DNA from: Cladocopium goreaui
Lineage: Eukaryota; Sar; Dinophyceae; Suessiales; Symbiodiniaceae
Assembly: GCA_947184155.2 (NCBI GenBank)
Contig: CAMXCT020002046.1
Coordinates: 524,022 to 588,021, forward strand
DNA length: 64,000 nucleotides
Reading direction: 5' to 3'
Below, in pieces: positions 22,366 through 33,067 of this stretch. The notes beneath the pieces were generated by a model, which was given only the letters and a program-made list of their open reading frames with translations, searched no databases and was not told where the DNA came from. Made by a program: the position numbers and the translations under genes. Positions within the stretch are counted from its first letter, which is position 1. The number at the start of each line of letters is the position of its first letter.

Positions 22366-22965
22366 CAGCAGCGTCCCCGTACCAATAACAGCGTACCTTG
22401 TACCACTAGCATGCACCTGCAGCAGCGTCCCCGTACCAATAACAGCGTACCTTGTACCACTAGCATGCACCTGCAGCAGCGTCCCCGTACCAATAACAGC
22501 GTACCTTGTACCACTAGCATGCCCCTGCAGAAGCGTCCCCGTACCAATAACAGCGTACCTTGTACCACTAGCATGCACCTGCAGCAGCGTCCCCGTACCA
22601 ATAACAGCGTACCTTGTACCATTAGCATGCCCCTGCAGAAGCGTCCCCGTACCAAGAACAGCGTACCTTGTACCACTAGCATGCCCCTGCAGAAGCGTCC
22701 CCATACCCGGCCGTACCCGGACCCACAACAGCGTACCTTGTACCACTAGCATGCCCCTGCAGCAGCGTCCCCGTACCAATAACAACAGCGTACCTTGTAC
22801 CACTAGCATGCCCCTGCAGCAGCGTCCCCGTACCAATAGCAGCGTACCTTGTACCATTAGCATGCCCCTGCAGAAGCGTCCCCGTACCAATAACAGCGTA
22901 CCTTGTACCACTAGCATGCCCCTGCAGAAGCGTCCCCGTACTAATAACAGCGTTCCTTCCCAGCA
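22366..22965. repeat. 54-bp minisatellite, about 11 copies
   Basis: The unit starts CAGCAGCGTCCCCGTACC and carries GCGTACCTTGTACCA and TAGCATGC. Copies start at 22,366, 22,420, 22,474 and so on, with an irregular copy near 22,690-22,760. Because 54 is a multiple of three and the unit lacks stops in several frames, both strands are open throughout. I take the open frames as a consequence of the repeat. Confidence 0.9.
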
Positions 22966-23101
22966 TACTGGAAAATGGCTATGTCGTACCTCACGTCCAG
23001 GGGTCTTCTAGAGCATATGGTTTCATTGCTCTTAAAGTTAGCTAACTTTATCACATTTCACAAAAATATATACGTCCTTATTAACATGCAAGTAAAGCAG
23101 C

Positions 23102-23905
23102 AGCACCCATACAATTTTCAAGGGGGTACCATGGGGTAACCCATGAGCAACTCAGATCTTCAATAGTAGGTTTGTTTTGCACGGCTGGTATTGTGTCCTA
23201 CTTTATCTTGGGTGTTTTTCCATAAAACTGAAACTCTTTATCCCCGTCTTTGGAACTATTGTAACTTACTCAGCTTTCATCTTGAATCCTCAGAATGCCA
23301 CATTCCTCAAAATATCAAATTCCTTCTGAAAATGCAATTCAAAAACAGCACCCAAACAATGTTTCAGGGGAGAAGCCTATGCGCAACTCAGATCTCCAAT
23401 TGTATGTTTGTTAGTGGGGTCCCCTGGCAATTTTTTCATACAGCAAATCGATTTATCACCCTCTTTGGAAAAACCAGGGTAACCTACTTAGCTTGAATCT
23501 TGAAACCTCAAAATATCAAATTCACCCAAGGTATAAAATGCATTTTGAAACCCCAATTTAAAAACAGCACCCAAACAATTCTTCAAGGGGGAACCCATGA
23601 GCAACCCAGATCTTCAATAATAATGGTTGTTGGTGGGTTCTTCTATTGCGTCCTACTTTTCCTTGGGTGAATATGTTCAGAACTCCCTCTAGTCATCCCT
23701 ATCTTTGGTATAGCTATTGTACATTACTTGGCTTTCATCTTGACTCCTCAAAATGCCAAACTCACCAAAATAAACTTCTTATCAAATCACCCCAAAAAAA
23801 GGCACCCAAACAAATTTTCAAGGATGTAGCCCATGAGCATCTCAGATCTTCAATAGCAGATTTGTTTTGAGGGGCCGGTATTGTGTCCTACTTTTCCTGG
23901 AGCGA
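23102..23905. repeat. Satellite, four ~220-245-bp units
   Basis: Units begin near 23,102, 23,347, 23,565 and 23,801 with CAGCACCCAAACAAT-like sequence and share CCCATGAGCAACTCAGATCT, TGTGTCCTACTTT and similar blocks. They have diverged noticeably. No coding potential is supported. Confidence 0.8.
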
Positions 23906-23944
23906 AAAAAAACCCTGAATCCTTCCATCCGTTCATTCTCCAGA

Positions 23945-24400
23945 TATTCTCCTGGTGTTTCTATGGCATTTGTATGGGATTCCTATGGGGATTCCATGGA
24001 ATTTCTGCAGGGTCCCTATGGGATTTGTAAAGGATTTCTATGGGATTAGCATCGGGTTTCTAAAGGAATTTCTATGAACATTTCATGGGATGTTCATGGG
24101 GTTTCTATGGTGTGTCTATGCGACCGCTATGAGATTTTGAATAGATTTCTGATCTTTCTTTGCAATTTCAAAAAAAATCAATGGGATGTCTATGGAATTT
24201 CTATAGATTTTCCATAGATTTCTATGGAATTTCCGTGGGTTTTCTATGGTGTTTCGATGGGATTGCCTTGGGACTTCTAAAGGATTTCTGTGACCATGGT
24301 ATTTCTATGATATTTCTGTTGGATTTCTATGGAGTTTCTGTGGGAATTCTTTTGGATTCTGGATTTCTATGATATTTCTAATTGATTTCTAAGTGAATTG
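23945..24400. repeat. TTTCTATGGGA-type short repeats
   Basis: Many irregular copies of TTTCTATGGGATTT and relatives, 10-20 bp apart. It is a degraded minisatellite, and the Gly/Phe/Tyr-rich frames in it are artefacts. Confidence 0.75.
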
Positions 24401-24506
24401 ACATGAATTGTGAATCTTACTTATTCTTAGGTTTTTTTTTGGAACAACTTGCAAGCATGCAATCTGCTTTAAGCCCCAGGGACGGCATCCCTGAAGCAAA
24501 CACTCA

Positions 24507-24923
24507 ATGAGCAGGTTCCCCTGGGCAAAGAAGAAAATGCAAAATACAGGAGAACAGTGGTTTGTTGCAGTGTTTGACATACAAAAGGCAAGACATCTCA
24601 TACGCAACAACAGAAGTAGAAAGAGACATACAAGCACCAGCACAACGCAGCTTGCACAAGCTGAAATGTGTCTTGCGTTACCTTCGGGGTACACATGCTC
24701 CCTCTACAATGAGGACGAGGTGGAGCACACAATCGTGATACCGAGCGGTAATGAGACAACGCAGTGGTCGACAATGCTGGACAATGCTCAGACCTACTGG
24801 TTTACAGCAGTCACCAAGCAGGAGTATTTGACAATGCTGGATGACAATGGCAAAGCCACACAATTGCCGGGCCACCCCGCGACAACGGGAAGATGGGGAA
24901 AACATCTTCTTTCCGCCAATTGA
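24507..24923 (+). CDS. Unrecognised ORF, 138 codons
   Basis: An ATG-started frame with ordinary amino-acid composition (for example EQWFVAVFDIQKARHL and TMLDNAQTYWFTAVTKQEYL). I recognise no family. The sequence contains several GACAATGCTGGA copies, which may be repeat-derived. Coding status is uncertain: it has no neighbouring exons that I could tie to it, and it stands between satellite blocks. Confidence 0.22.
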   Translation: MSRFPWAKKKMQNTGEQWFVAVFDIQKARHLIRNNRSRKRHTSTSTTQLAQAEMCLALPSGYTCSLYNEDEVEHTIVIPSGNETTQWSTMLDNAQTYWFTAVTKQEYLTMLDDNGKATQLPGHPATTGRWGKHLLSAN

Positions 24924-25500
24924 GGAGGCAGTTCAATGCTTGGTCAATTTGACCAGTCACAACTTCCACAGGGGCTCAATTGGCAACCGGCTCCTACAGA
25001 TCGACGCATGCCATGGAACAACTCCATGTTCACAACGATGTAACAATGTGGACACCTTGACCACACACACAATGGATCAAGGAGAAGACAGTCGAAGGCA
25101 AAAGGAAAAAGAGATCAACAATGCCGTGCCAGGCTCACCGAGAGAGCCTGCCACGAAGCGGCGAAGGGACAGTGAGAAAACATTTAACAAGCACAATGGT
25201 CAGTTTAAAGTGTACATGCAATCGACCAAAATGTGTAGCCTCAATCATATACAATCTATATAACAAGTTCAGTTTTAACAATGCTGATAAACCGTTATTT
25301 GTTTGACATTGCTGCAACTGCGAGAACCATGGAAGCAAGGGACAGTGCTAAGAACAATTGTGCTTCTCACCGTGTTCATGTGAGAAAGGCCTTGAGCCTA
25401 TAGACAATTTGCGCAGAGGAGAGCTATACAGTGACACGTGACACTATTGGGGCAGTGCACAAAAGAGGGATTCAGAGAAGAGCCCAATCGTGGGAAACTG
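24924..25500. other. No supported gene
   Basis: Short unrelated frames only. Nothing recognisable between the uncertain ORF at 24.5-24.9 kb and the GA repeat. Confidence 0.4.
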
Positions 25501-25514
25501 TGGGCGGGAGTGAG

Positions 25515-25695
25515 GGCGAGAGAGAGAGAGAGAGACACACAGACAGAGACAGAGAAAGAGAAAGATACAGAAAGAGAAAGAGGGAGAGAGAGAGAGAGAG
25601 AGAGAGAAGGAAAAATGCTAGAGAAGAGAGAGAGAGAGAGAGAGAAGGAAAAATGCTAGAGAAGAGAGAGAGAGAGAGAGAGAGAGGGAAGAGAG
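25515..25695. repeat. GA microsatellite with internal duplication
   Basis: (GA)n and GAGAAAGA runs, with a duplicated AAAAATGCTAGAGAAGAGAG block near 25,612 and 25,650. Confidence 0.9.
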
Positions 25696-25809
25696 AGAAG
25701 AGGGAGAAGACAGAGTCAGCAGGACTAAGTGGTGGTGCAGGTTGCAGCACGTTAGTTTCAACATGGTTTGGTTCGTCCAAAAATCAAAAACATGAAATTT
25801 AAAGTCGTT

Positions 25810-25872
25810 AAAAACAAACAAACAAACAAACAAACAAACAAACAAACAAACAAACAAACAAACAAACAAACA
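25810..25872. repeat. (AAAC)n microsatellite
   Basis: About fifteen uninterrupted AAAC/CAAA units, followed by AT-rich DNA with no supported gene up to about 26,290. Confidence 0.95.
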
Positions 25873-26299
25873 GTTTTTTCACTGGAAAATAAATTCAAAA
25901 AACAATTGTATATAAATAGAACTCAAATGACTTTACTTAATTCTATTTAATCTGTTCAGGCTTATCAAAACTGTTTTTGTTTTGACAACGCTGGCCACGC
26001 GCATACAATATCAGATTTTTACACAGCACATCGCACCAGAAACACCCTTGCAGTGCGTTTGCGAAAAAATGTTTTCTTAATTCCATATTTTATGTTTCAT
26101 GCATTATTGTTTAAAAAGAACATGTTTTCCGGATGTTTTGCATTTGCTCATGTCTTTTGATTTTTGTTTTTCCGTGTCTTTTCATTTCCTGGAATCTTGT
26201 GATTGAAAAAAACCATTTCCAATCGAGACCACTGGCATGTTGAGCCACCACTTAATTAGTCTTGCTGACAGAGAAGAGAGAGGAAGGACAAGAGAGAAG

Positions 26300-26520
26300 A
26301 GAGGGTGATGTGCAGAGGTGCAGATGTAAGATGTGAGGATGTGAAGATGTGAAGCCGTAAGATGTAAAGATGTAAGATGTGCGGATGTAAGGTGTGCTTA
26401 TGCGCAGCTGTGCAGACGTGCAAAAATAGGATATAAGAGAGTAAGGTGTGCAGATGTGCAGGTGTAAGATGTGTACATGTGGTGTGTGCAGATGTGCAGA
26501 CATAAGGTGTGTAGGTTTCT
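26300..26520. repeat. GATGTGCA/GATGTAAG minisatellite
   Basis: Irregular tandem copies of 8-10-bp units such as GATGTAAG, GATGTGCA and GATGTGAA. The frames through it have no meaning as protein. Confidence 0.75.
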
Positions 26521-28217
26521 ACGACGAAGATGTATATCTCATCTGCTGTTTTTGAGAAAAACTCTTTGCTCAGGCGCTCTCAGGATAAAAACGTTAATTT
26601 TTTATCCGGCAAAGGGAGTGCACTCAACCTTCTTCTGACCAAATCAGATGCCTGAGCGGATGTTGTGACCAACATTGAAGGCTTCGGCTGTGCTCAACAT
26701 GCTTCTCCCTCTTCCAGCAAATTAGCACTGCGAACCAAGAATCTCAAAGGCATGCCACGCACGGGCTTGACTGGTGGTGATATGCTGCACAGCGTTGAGC
26801 ATCCCCCAAGCAGGTGGAAGGCAAGCCAGCGCGGCTAGCAGCATCGGAGCGCGGCGGCTCATGGCAGGCCAGGCGAATCCAGATGCGCTGTCAGGATCTT
26901 AGCAAAGAACAGAATCACTTTCTTGGATGGTTGTTGGATTTTGGTATAGCTCATGGCCATCTGACGCGGTGGTCATCAATGTTGCAAGTAAAAATATGTA
27001 AAGATGCTGTTGCCGAGTTGCCCCCCTTAGCTCCATCCAACTGACACTGAAGGGCCGCGTGCGTGGCTGTGGCGAGTAAAATGTATGCCCTTCTGTGGTG
27101 ATAATGAAAGTTTTGTCAACCCTTGCCGTCCGCTTCAAAACATGCTAGGCTACTCATCATGACAGTTCATGACACGTTTTTTTACACAATATCGTACAAG
27201 TACAGACAGAACAAGCCGGAGGGTGGAAGTTTCCAAGAGGGTGTTCTGGTGCCACCTCTTTGTCTGACCCTTCCCCAGGGACATCTCTTTATCTTGGCAT
27301 CCCTTTCTGATGTCTCCACTTTCTCCTGATCCGGTTGCCCTTGACATCTCTTGCTCTTGGCAGCCCTTCCTCTTGAAGCTCGGGGCCTCACATACTTTTC
27401 TCTCCCAACGACCTTTTTCCTGTGTCACCACTGTCTCTTGAAATCTGATTAATTATCCGGTTCCCTTGGCATTTTTTTTCCGAGAGCGCCTGGACGTAGG
27501 GCCCAAAGCAGGTGTTTTCTCTTCGGGCCGGCGGCGGTAGTTCCGCGCGAACTGGGCACCGATTTGCGGCCAAGAGTTGTGATTTTCACTTCACTACTAC
27601 TCTTCACTTCCCCTCTCCAGTTCCCTACTCTTCTCGTCCCTATTTTCTCCACATCCCTACTGTCTTCACATCTCTACTTTCTTCACTCTCCTACTTCTAA
27701 CCACATATAAGTCTTGGTTTATCGGAGTTTAGACTTCTAAACTTGCTTTGGCAAAGATCAATCATTTGAATTTCAATTGTGATGCCTTCGAGCCATGCTC
27801 GGGATGCATGCAACCGGATTGCTACAACTTCCTCGCTTAGGCGATCCTTGGGCTGCCCATGTTGCCAGCTGGCTGGAGAGAGGGCATTGGCACAACAACA
27901 GGTACTTGAGGCACAAACCTCCTACAGTATGGCAGTAATCACTGAGCTTGTCAACTCCCGTGGCACGACTTGCTTGCGTGCAGACATCTCTGTTCGTAAT
28001 CCTTCATGTGATGGAACATGATGGGCAGCTTTGGCCATGGATATGATTCTTCATGCCGTGAAAGGATTTGCGCTAGAATTTCTGACTGTGTTCCAAGTCT
28101 TGGACAGTGGCCTGGGTCTTGAGCCGATTTGGCTAACGCATGCTAACGCTATGCCGTGCTTTCCTTTCCATTTTCCAATCCAGAAAAGTCACCCATGGTC
28201 CACTTGTATGCGCCCTT
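26521..28217. other. No supported gene; pyrimidine-rich tract near 27.6 kb
   Basis: Contains weak open frames (26,814-27,044; 27,779-28,021) with no recognisable domain. 27,580-27,755 is a CTAC/TCTTCAC pyrimidine tract ending in GACTTCTAAACTTGC, similar to 10,712-10,850. 27,280-27,410 repeats CTTGGCATCCCTT-like blocks. Confidence 0.4.
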
Positions 28218-28345
28218 TCATTCCACCGGCTCAGAGGTCAGGAAGGGATGTTTCAGGGCGTCTTCGGCCGACATCCGCCGCCCAGGCTGCATGGCCAGCA
28301 ACGCTTCCAACCTCGTGCGCAAGGTGGTTGGGACCTCGGGGCCCC
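28218..28345 (-). CDS. Terminal exon of a protein kinase (subdomain XI)
   Basis: The minus strand reads EVPTTLRTRLEALLAMQPG then RRMSAEDALKHPFLTSEPVE and a TGA at 28,218-28,220. The pattern L-L-x-M-x-P-x-x-R-x-S/T-A-x-x-A-L-x-H-P-F is the conserved end of the eukaryotic protein kinase C-lobe, including the invariant Arg. It is the expected last exon for the LAMMER-like kinase whose other exons lie upstream on the same strand from 43.8 to 55.8 kb, with element 2 and the satellite in between. That linkage is inferred; it could belong to another kinase. The 5' splice point is not fixed. Confidence 0.7.
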
Positions 28346-28555
28346 CATTTCTCGTTTTCCAGTGACAGAAGGGAGCTACAGGTTACAAAACAATCAATAT
28401 ATATAAATATATAATAAAATATTCCAGCTACAATATACCCTCTTCGTGAGGCCTGTTCCTACCAATATCTTTTGTGTTTTCCCGAATGCGTAGCAAGGGT
28501 TCCCGTTTCACTCTGGGGGTCTGGGGGCTGAGTGTGTGTTCGCTCGACGTTGCGT

Positions 28556-28646
28556 TTACGTCCGCAACCGTTCGCAACCGTCCGCAACCGTTCGCAACCG
28601 CGCACCCGTCCGCAACCGTCCGCAACCGTCCGCAACCGTCCGCGTG
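28556..28646. repeat. 10-bp minisatellite CCGTCCGCAA
   Basis: About nine copies of CCGTCCGCAA/CCGTTCGCAA, GC-rich within AT-richer surroundings. Confidence 0.9.
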
Positions 28647-28699
28647 AGGACCATATGGCTGTGCCTATTGTAAGTTCTGCAGAAAGGGTGCTTTTTGGA

Positions 28700-29545
28700 G
28701 GTTTCAACCGTCTCATTGCTTTGTTTCGCGTGGCAGGCGTGGCACTTCGTGACATTCAGACGTGTTTTGTAACGTGTCGAAAATCATTTTGTGTAGCAGG
28801 TGCAATACTTTAGCGACATTTTCAGAAGATGCGTTGCAGTTTTAGTGGCAGGCGCAGCACTTTGGACGTGTCCATGGTGATTTGGCGTGGCAAGCGCAGT
28901 GTCGTGTTACGTGTTTTTTGCAAATCGCATTGGCAGGGCTGCGTCAAGTGGCGACAAGGTGCAGATTCCGTGGCAGGCGTGGCATTTTGTGAGATGTACT
29001 GAAACTTGAGGGAAGCCTCGCACGAAACATCGATTTTGAGATAGCAAAATTTCATGTTCCTGAGAAAACTCGTGGGAAAACGCCCATTTTCATGCTACAA
29101 AGTGATTGTCTGAAAATTGGAGGAAGTCGCACGAAAGGCTCGTTTTGATGCTCCCACGTGTCTCGTCTTGAGTCTCAGGTTTTCCTGTGGCCTCGCCGTG
29201 TCTATAGGGGAAGCTGCAAAACATGTCCTTTTCGAAGGTTTCCAAGCAGGTTGTGATGTTGTTTTGGGTGGCAGGCGCGGCACTTTGTCGCATTACAACC
29301 TGTTTGATAACGTGTCGAAAGTATCGAAAGTGTCAAAATTGGAGGAAGTCTCGCATGAAATGCTCGCTTTGCTGCTCCCACGTGTCTCGTCTCGAGTCTC
29401 TGGTTTTCCTGTGGCGTCGCCGTGTCTATGGGGGAAGCTGCGAAACCTCTCCTTTTCGAAGGTTCCCAAGCGGGTTGTCATGTCGTTTTGCGTGACAGGC
29501 GTGGCACTTTGTGACATTCCAACCTGTTTGATAACGTGTCGAAAG
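28700..29545. repeat. ~222-bp satellite, two full plus partial units
   Basis: 29,117-29,320 and 29,338-29,545 are clear tandem copies sharing GGAGGAAGTC, CCCACGTGTCTCGTCT, TTCCTGTGGC and GATAACGTGTCGAAAG. Partial copies carrying GTGGCAGGCGTGGCACTT occur from 28,727. The plus-strand open frame across it is repeat-derived. Confidence 0.85.
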
Positions 29546-29550
29546 TTCTT

Positions 29551-29915
29551 TGTGCTTTACACTCTGCACTTTACACTCCACACTCTACACTGCACACTCC
29601 ACACTCCACACTCTACCCTCCACACTCCACACTCTACACTCCACAACACTCTGCACTTTACACACTCCACAGTCCTCACTCCACACTCTACACTCCACAC
29701 TTTACACTCCACACTTTACACTTTACATTTTTCACTCCACACTTTACACTCCACACTCCACACTCCTCACTTCACACTTTACACTCCACACTCCACACTC
29801 TACACTCTGCACTTCACACTCTGCACTTCACACTCTACACTACACTCCACACTTTACACTCTACACTCCACACTTTGCACTTTACACTCCACGCTTTCCA
29901 CTTTACACTCCTCAC
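29551..29915. repeat. Heptamer satellite, left part
   Basis: Tandem YYYACAC heptamers (TTTACAC, TCCACAC, TCTACAC) with occasional CTCAC variants. The array resumes at 39,807 beyond element 2, so it was one array before insertion. Long Thr/Leu/His/Ser frames are artefacts of a stop-free 7-bp unit. Confidence 0.93.
29911..29915. repeat. Target-site duplication of element 2 (CTCAC)
   Basis: CTCAC directly precedes the left LTR and also follows the right LTR at 39,807-39,811. Five bases is the copia-type length. CTCAC is also frequent in the satellite, so chance identity is possible. Confidence 0.65.
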
Positions 29916-30109
29916 AGTTAGTTCAACCACGATACATCCTTACGTGGGAACTAGTCAAGATGCACCCAAGCACAAGGCAGCGCCTTTTTAACAGTGCTTG
30001 AGCCAAAACAAGTCGGTAACAACCAAAATGGTTTGTACAAACAGGCAAGTCAAGGAATGTATGGTCGTCAACTGTATAATACCCTTGGGATACGTGTGAT
30101 TTCACAACT
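29916..30109 (-). repeat. 3' LTR of element 2 (194 bp)
   Basis: Begins AGTTAGTTCAACCACGATAC and ends TTTCACAACT on the plus strand. It lacks the 4 bp ACTA present in the other LTR near 39,755. It contains the spliced-leader-like 12-mer at 29,997-30,008. Confidence 0.93.
29997..30008 (-). promoter_or_regulatory. Spliced-leader-like 12-mer in the LTR
   Basis: In element sense the sequence is TTTTGGCTCAAG, equal to the last 12 nt of the dinoflagellate trans-spliced leader, with CCG placed 5 nt further upstream (the leader has CCG six nt upstream). The same copy is in the other LTR at 39,690-39,701. It may be a relic of reverse-transcribed, trans-spliced mRNA built into the LTR, or chance. Confidence 0.45.
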
Positions 30110-30117
30110 CCCCCCTC
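30110..30117 (-). promoter_or_regulatory. Polypurine tract of element 2
   Basis: GAGGGGGG on the minus strand, directly against the start of the 3' LTR. This is the expected site for plus-strand DNA priming and supports the LTR boundary. Confidence 0.7.
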
Positions 30118-30200
30118 GGGCAACATTCCTGACCTGGATGCAATTCCCGGTTGTACGCAAGTTGCTGTACAACAATTGAAACTACAACTATGTGTCTACG

Positions 30201-30650
30201 TTAAAGTCTTGGGTGCACAATTGCTGAAGCATTGACTTTGGTCAAGCCATTCGCAATTTGCTCTGCAGTATGGGTATACCAGATTGAATGCAGAAACCCT
30301 TCTGAAAGCACCTCACTCACTGAACTTACGTTCACGCGGTGAACTCTGGGTGCATGGCGAAGTTTGGCCGAGTAACCAGAAGTGACGATGTCGACTACTG
30401 CTTGATTGTCTTGACGATAGTTAACCTTGATAGGTCGTTCCAATAGCTGTTGCAGCATGGTTTGTACGTGGATGACTTCCGTGAACATGGCAGACGACAT
30501 AGCGATCAGCTCGGCCTCCGGCGTGCTACGAGCTACACTTGTCTGTTTTCGACTGCTCCAGTAAATCGGAAGCGACAACTGACCTGTCTTGATCACTATC
30601 ATGATTCCGGACGTGCTTTTTAGCACTGAACGGACAGCTGGCAAAGTCAC
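30201..30650 (-). CDS. Element 2 RNase H
   Basis: Copia-type RNase H: a frame-shifted first motif (FTDSDFASC in the RT frame, then RSVLKSTSG here), YWSSRKQTSVARSTPEAEL, NYRQDNQAVVDIV and a terminal HTAEQIANGLTK. The catalytic Asp, Glu and Asp of the family are recognisable. The frame differs from that of the RT segment, with the change near 30,625. The frame stops at 30,201, 91 bp before the 3' LTR. Confidence 0.82.
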   Translation of the reverse strand: MTLPAVRSVLKSTSGIMIVIKTGQLSLPIYWSSRKQTSVARSTPEAELIAMSSAMFTEVIHVQTMLQQLLERPIKVNYRQDNQAVVDIVTSGYSAKLRHAPRVHRVNVSSVSEVLSEGFLHSIWYTHTAEQIANGLTKVNASAIVHPRL

Positions 30651-32046
30651 TGTCTGTAAACACTTCGATTGATGCTTCTTGTTCGTGTGCATGGTCGATT
30701 TGTCCTACCAAAACTTTATCTCGACTGTGGTGAAGATAACAAATGCATCTGTACAGGTGTCTGTCTTCGAATTTCGACCACTGCGTGACACGTGTTGCCA
30801 AACGACCCACAATGAAACTCACATCTGGGCGAGCGAGTCTGGAGAGCCAAAGGATTCTCATCAAAACTCTGGCTGCTGAACCGCTGAGTTGTCCTTGTTG
30901 GTTCAACTCTTCATCTGTCATGGAGTTCTCTGGATAGCTTGGAGTGCTGACCTTCTTCAAAGCTGTGACCTCTGTTCCAGCAAGCTCACAGTACGTCTTC
31001 ACAACCTGATCAACATAAGTACGCATGTCGAATGTGATTTTCGAGGTAGATGGACTTCTCTCAATGAAGTGTCTGCGTCCCAAGATCAAGAGTCCTTCTG
31101 TGTTGATCTCTTGAAACGGATCCAGTTTCACCTTTGAAGACAAGGTTCTCCAAAATGACTCATGGCAACATCGATGTCCACTTAGTGTTAAATCATCCAC
31201 GTAAACATTGAGAAGCAAAACATATTCATCATCTACATCTCCACCATGTTTACTAGGATTCCAACGAAGCACAAAATTACTTGGATGTTCTTGAAGTTCT
31301 ATCCCACCTATAGAAACAATGCAAGAGTTGAGGAACTGATGCCACCACTTTCCGGCCATGGGGTGGCCGTATAGGCTTTTCTGCAACCGAACTGCCAACT
31401 TTGCTTATTCACCAAAGCGAGCTTTCCATTCGGGTTTCCAAAGTTCAACTGGCAGGATGACAAGCGTCCAATCGTTCTTGTCCAACCATGTCTGGAGAAA
31501 TGCCTGAACTGCGTCACTACATGTCACAATATGATCGGCTAGCAAGCCGTAACGAAGGGCTATTTGTAGTGCGATTATCGCTGTGGCACTTGTTGCTGTT
31601 TCTTGGAACAGAATTACATTTCCATCTGTGTCTCTGATTCTGTCACCTCTATAAACGACACGTCCCTTATATTTCCATTGCGAAGGTCCCAACTCGAAGT
31701 GCTTTATTCCGCAAAGGGTCAAAAGGTCCGCGACATGAATTTTGATGTTGGAATTCCGGGCCCAAGTCTTCCAGTTCTGAAGGGTATCGACCGTTTCGTC
31801 GTTCCGAGTTTCGTTGGCTCTGAGGCCATCTGCCTCTTTCTGTACAGCTTGGACTCCTTTCTCATCATTCAACCACTGACTTCGGTTGAGGTTCAAAGTG
31901 ACAAAGGCTGAACCATGCTGGACTGATGGAACGGAACTGTAAAACTTATTCGGATAAAGGGCCTCGAGAATCTTTGATGCCATTTCTGGATATTTCTGGT
32001 GTGTAGTATGCTGTGTGTGCTGCATTGCCACCCATTGTTGGTTCAT
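30526..32046 (-). pseudogene. Element 2 reverse transcriptase, stop-interrupted
   Basis: RVT_2-type reverse transcriptase. The upstream part (to 31,405) shows YKGRVVYRGDRIRD and TCSDAVQAFLQ (first catalytic Asp). An in-frame TAA at 31,405-31,407 follows KARFGE, after which the same frame continues with LYGHPMAGKWW and the active-site box NVYVDDLTLSG. The frame then shifts near 30,625 before RNase H. With the TAA the enzyme cannot be made from this copy unless the stop is read through. Upstream, the frame overlaps the methyltransferase-like frame around 31,946-32,046 with another frame change. Confidence 0.8.
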
Positions 32047-33067
32047 GCTGATGATCGCCTGAACACTTATGCTGGTTAAGGATTTGTATGAGTCGCATGT
32101 CAGAAGTGCTGACAGCCCACGGCTTCTTTATCAATTCACCCCCCTTTCCTCGGAGGTTAAAAGAACAACCGTTAAAGAACACACGTTTCATTGAATGATC
32201 TGCTTCAAACTTCATCCATTCTGGGTCTTTCCACAGTTCATTATTCTCTGCTGGTAATTCAAAGGCTGCACGACCACCGTGCCTCAAAACTTTGGCAATG
32301 AACTTTTGTGCACTACGCAACAGCTTGATGGATTGTTTTCGATTTTGTTTTAACTTTCGTTTGTACTTTTCCCCCATGAAGGTACTCATTGAGACGTTGC
32401 AGTGGGCTATATGGTACGTACACACAATGGACACCCAAGTATCTGAACCTGGCAGTGCGTCGACTTGTCCCAACGCTTGGGAAAGGTGCTCTGGGTCAGT
32501 CAGATCCAGCATATCCCGACTCAAACGGATACAATCAACATTGATTGATTCAGCAACTACACCCAACACGGAGTCATTTGAACATGCAAATTCAAACAAC
32601 ACATTTTCCCCCTTTTGATGATGTAACCTTCGGAATCGATTTCTCATCCTACAAGTTTCAACAAACACATCATCTATTTCAAGGACTTTCACAACGGCCG
32701 CTCGATCCGGGGCAATTCCAGCACTGAACGGAAGCTCCTCTTCTGGAACACCTGCAAATTCCTCAACAATCTCTGGAGCTGGTGTCTCGGGTGCTGGCGT
32801 CTCAGGCACTGGAACTGGAGTCTTTGACCCATCTGGCCTGGATGATGCAATACGATCTGCCCTGATTAGTCCATTGAAATGCGCACGGCAAATGGGAGTA
32901 TGCTTACTATAAGCTGGTTCAAACCTACATGCACGACAACCATCTGTTGCTCCGAAACGCATGATGCGATCAAGGGTGATGTACTCACTTCTCTTTACTT
33001 TTCCTTCGATGGCTACGTCTGAAAAAAGGTATGTCAAGAGGCGGAATGTCATCCAAGGTTGCTTCAC
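31946..33067 (-). CDS. Element 2 methyltransferase-like domain
   Basis: Opens with a Cys/His motif (GCRACRFEPAYSKHTPICRA) and a Pro/Glu-rich linker. The segment at about 32,605-31,980 then matches the element-1 domain: VLFEFACSNDSVLGV (motif I-like), DTWVSIVCTYH (motif IV-like with a Cys at the catalytic position but no FS), AAFELPAENNELW (ENV-like), FFNGCSFNLRGKGGELIKKP and HTAYYTPEI. Here the domain follows integrase and precedes RT, whereas in element 1 it precedes integrase. The catalytic motifs are weaker than in element 1. Function is inferred from motif order only. Confidence 0.55.
   Translation of the reverse strand: MKQPWMTFRLLTYLFSDVAIEGKVKRSEYITLDRIMRFGATDGCRACRFEPAYSKHTPICRAHFNGLIRADRIASSRPDGSKTPVPVPETPAPETPAPEIVEEFAGVPEEELPFSAGIAPDRAAVVKVLEIDDVFVETCRMRNRFRRLHHQKGENVLFEFACSNDSVLGVVAESINVDCIRLSRDMLDLTDPEHLSQALGQVDALPGSDTWVSIVCTYHIAHCNVSMSTFMGEKYKRKLKQNRKQSIKLLRSAQKFIAKVLRHGGRAAFELPAENNELWKDPEWMKFEADHSMKRVFFNGCSFNLRGKGGELIKKPWAVSTSDMRLIQILNQHKCSGDHQHEPTMGGNAAHTAYYTPEISRNGIKDSRGPLSE

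Noticed and set aside
22366-22965. Possible CRISPR-like array
   Set aside because: Copies are directly contiguous with no unique spacers, and the surroundings are eukaryotic. It is a minisatellite.
22309-23011. Overlapping long ORFs on both strands
   Set aside because: Artefacts of the 54-bp minisatellite, whose length is a multiple of three.
25431-25802. Arg/Glu-rich ORF resembling an RS protein
   Set aside because: It is translation of a GA microsatellite and is mirrored by an equally open reverse frame.
29536-30001. Long Thr/Leu/His/Ser-rich open frames (also at 39.8-41.8 kb)
   Set aside because: They are translations of the YYYACAC satellite, open in several frames at once because the 7-bp unit has no stop. 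Not genes.
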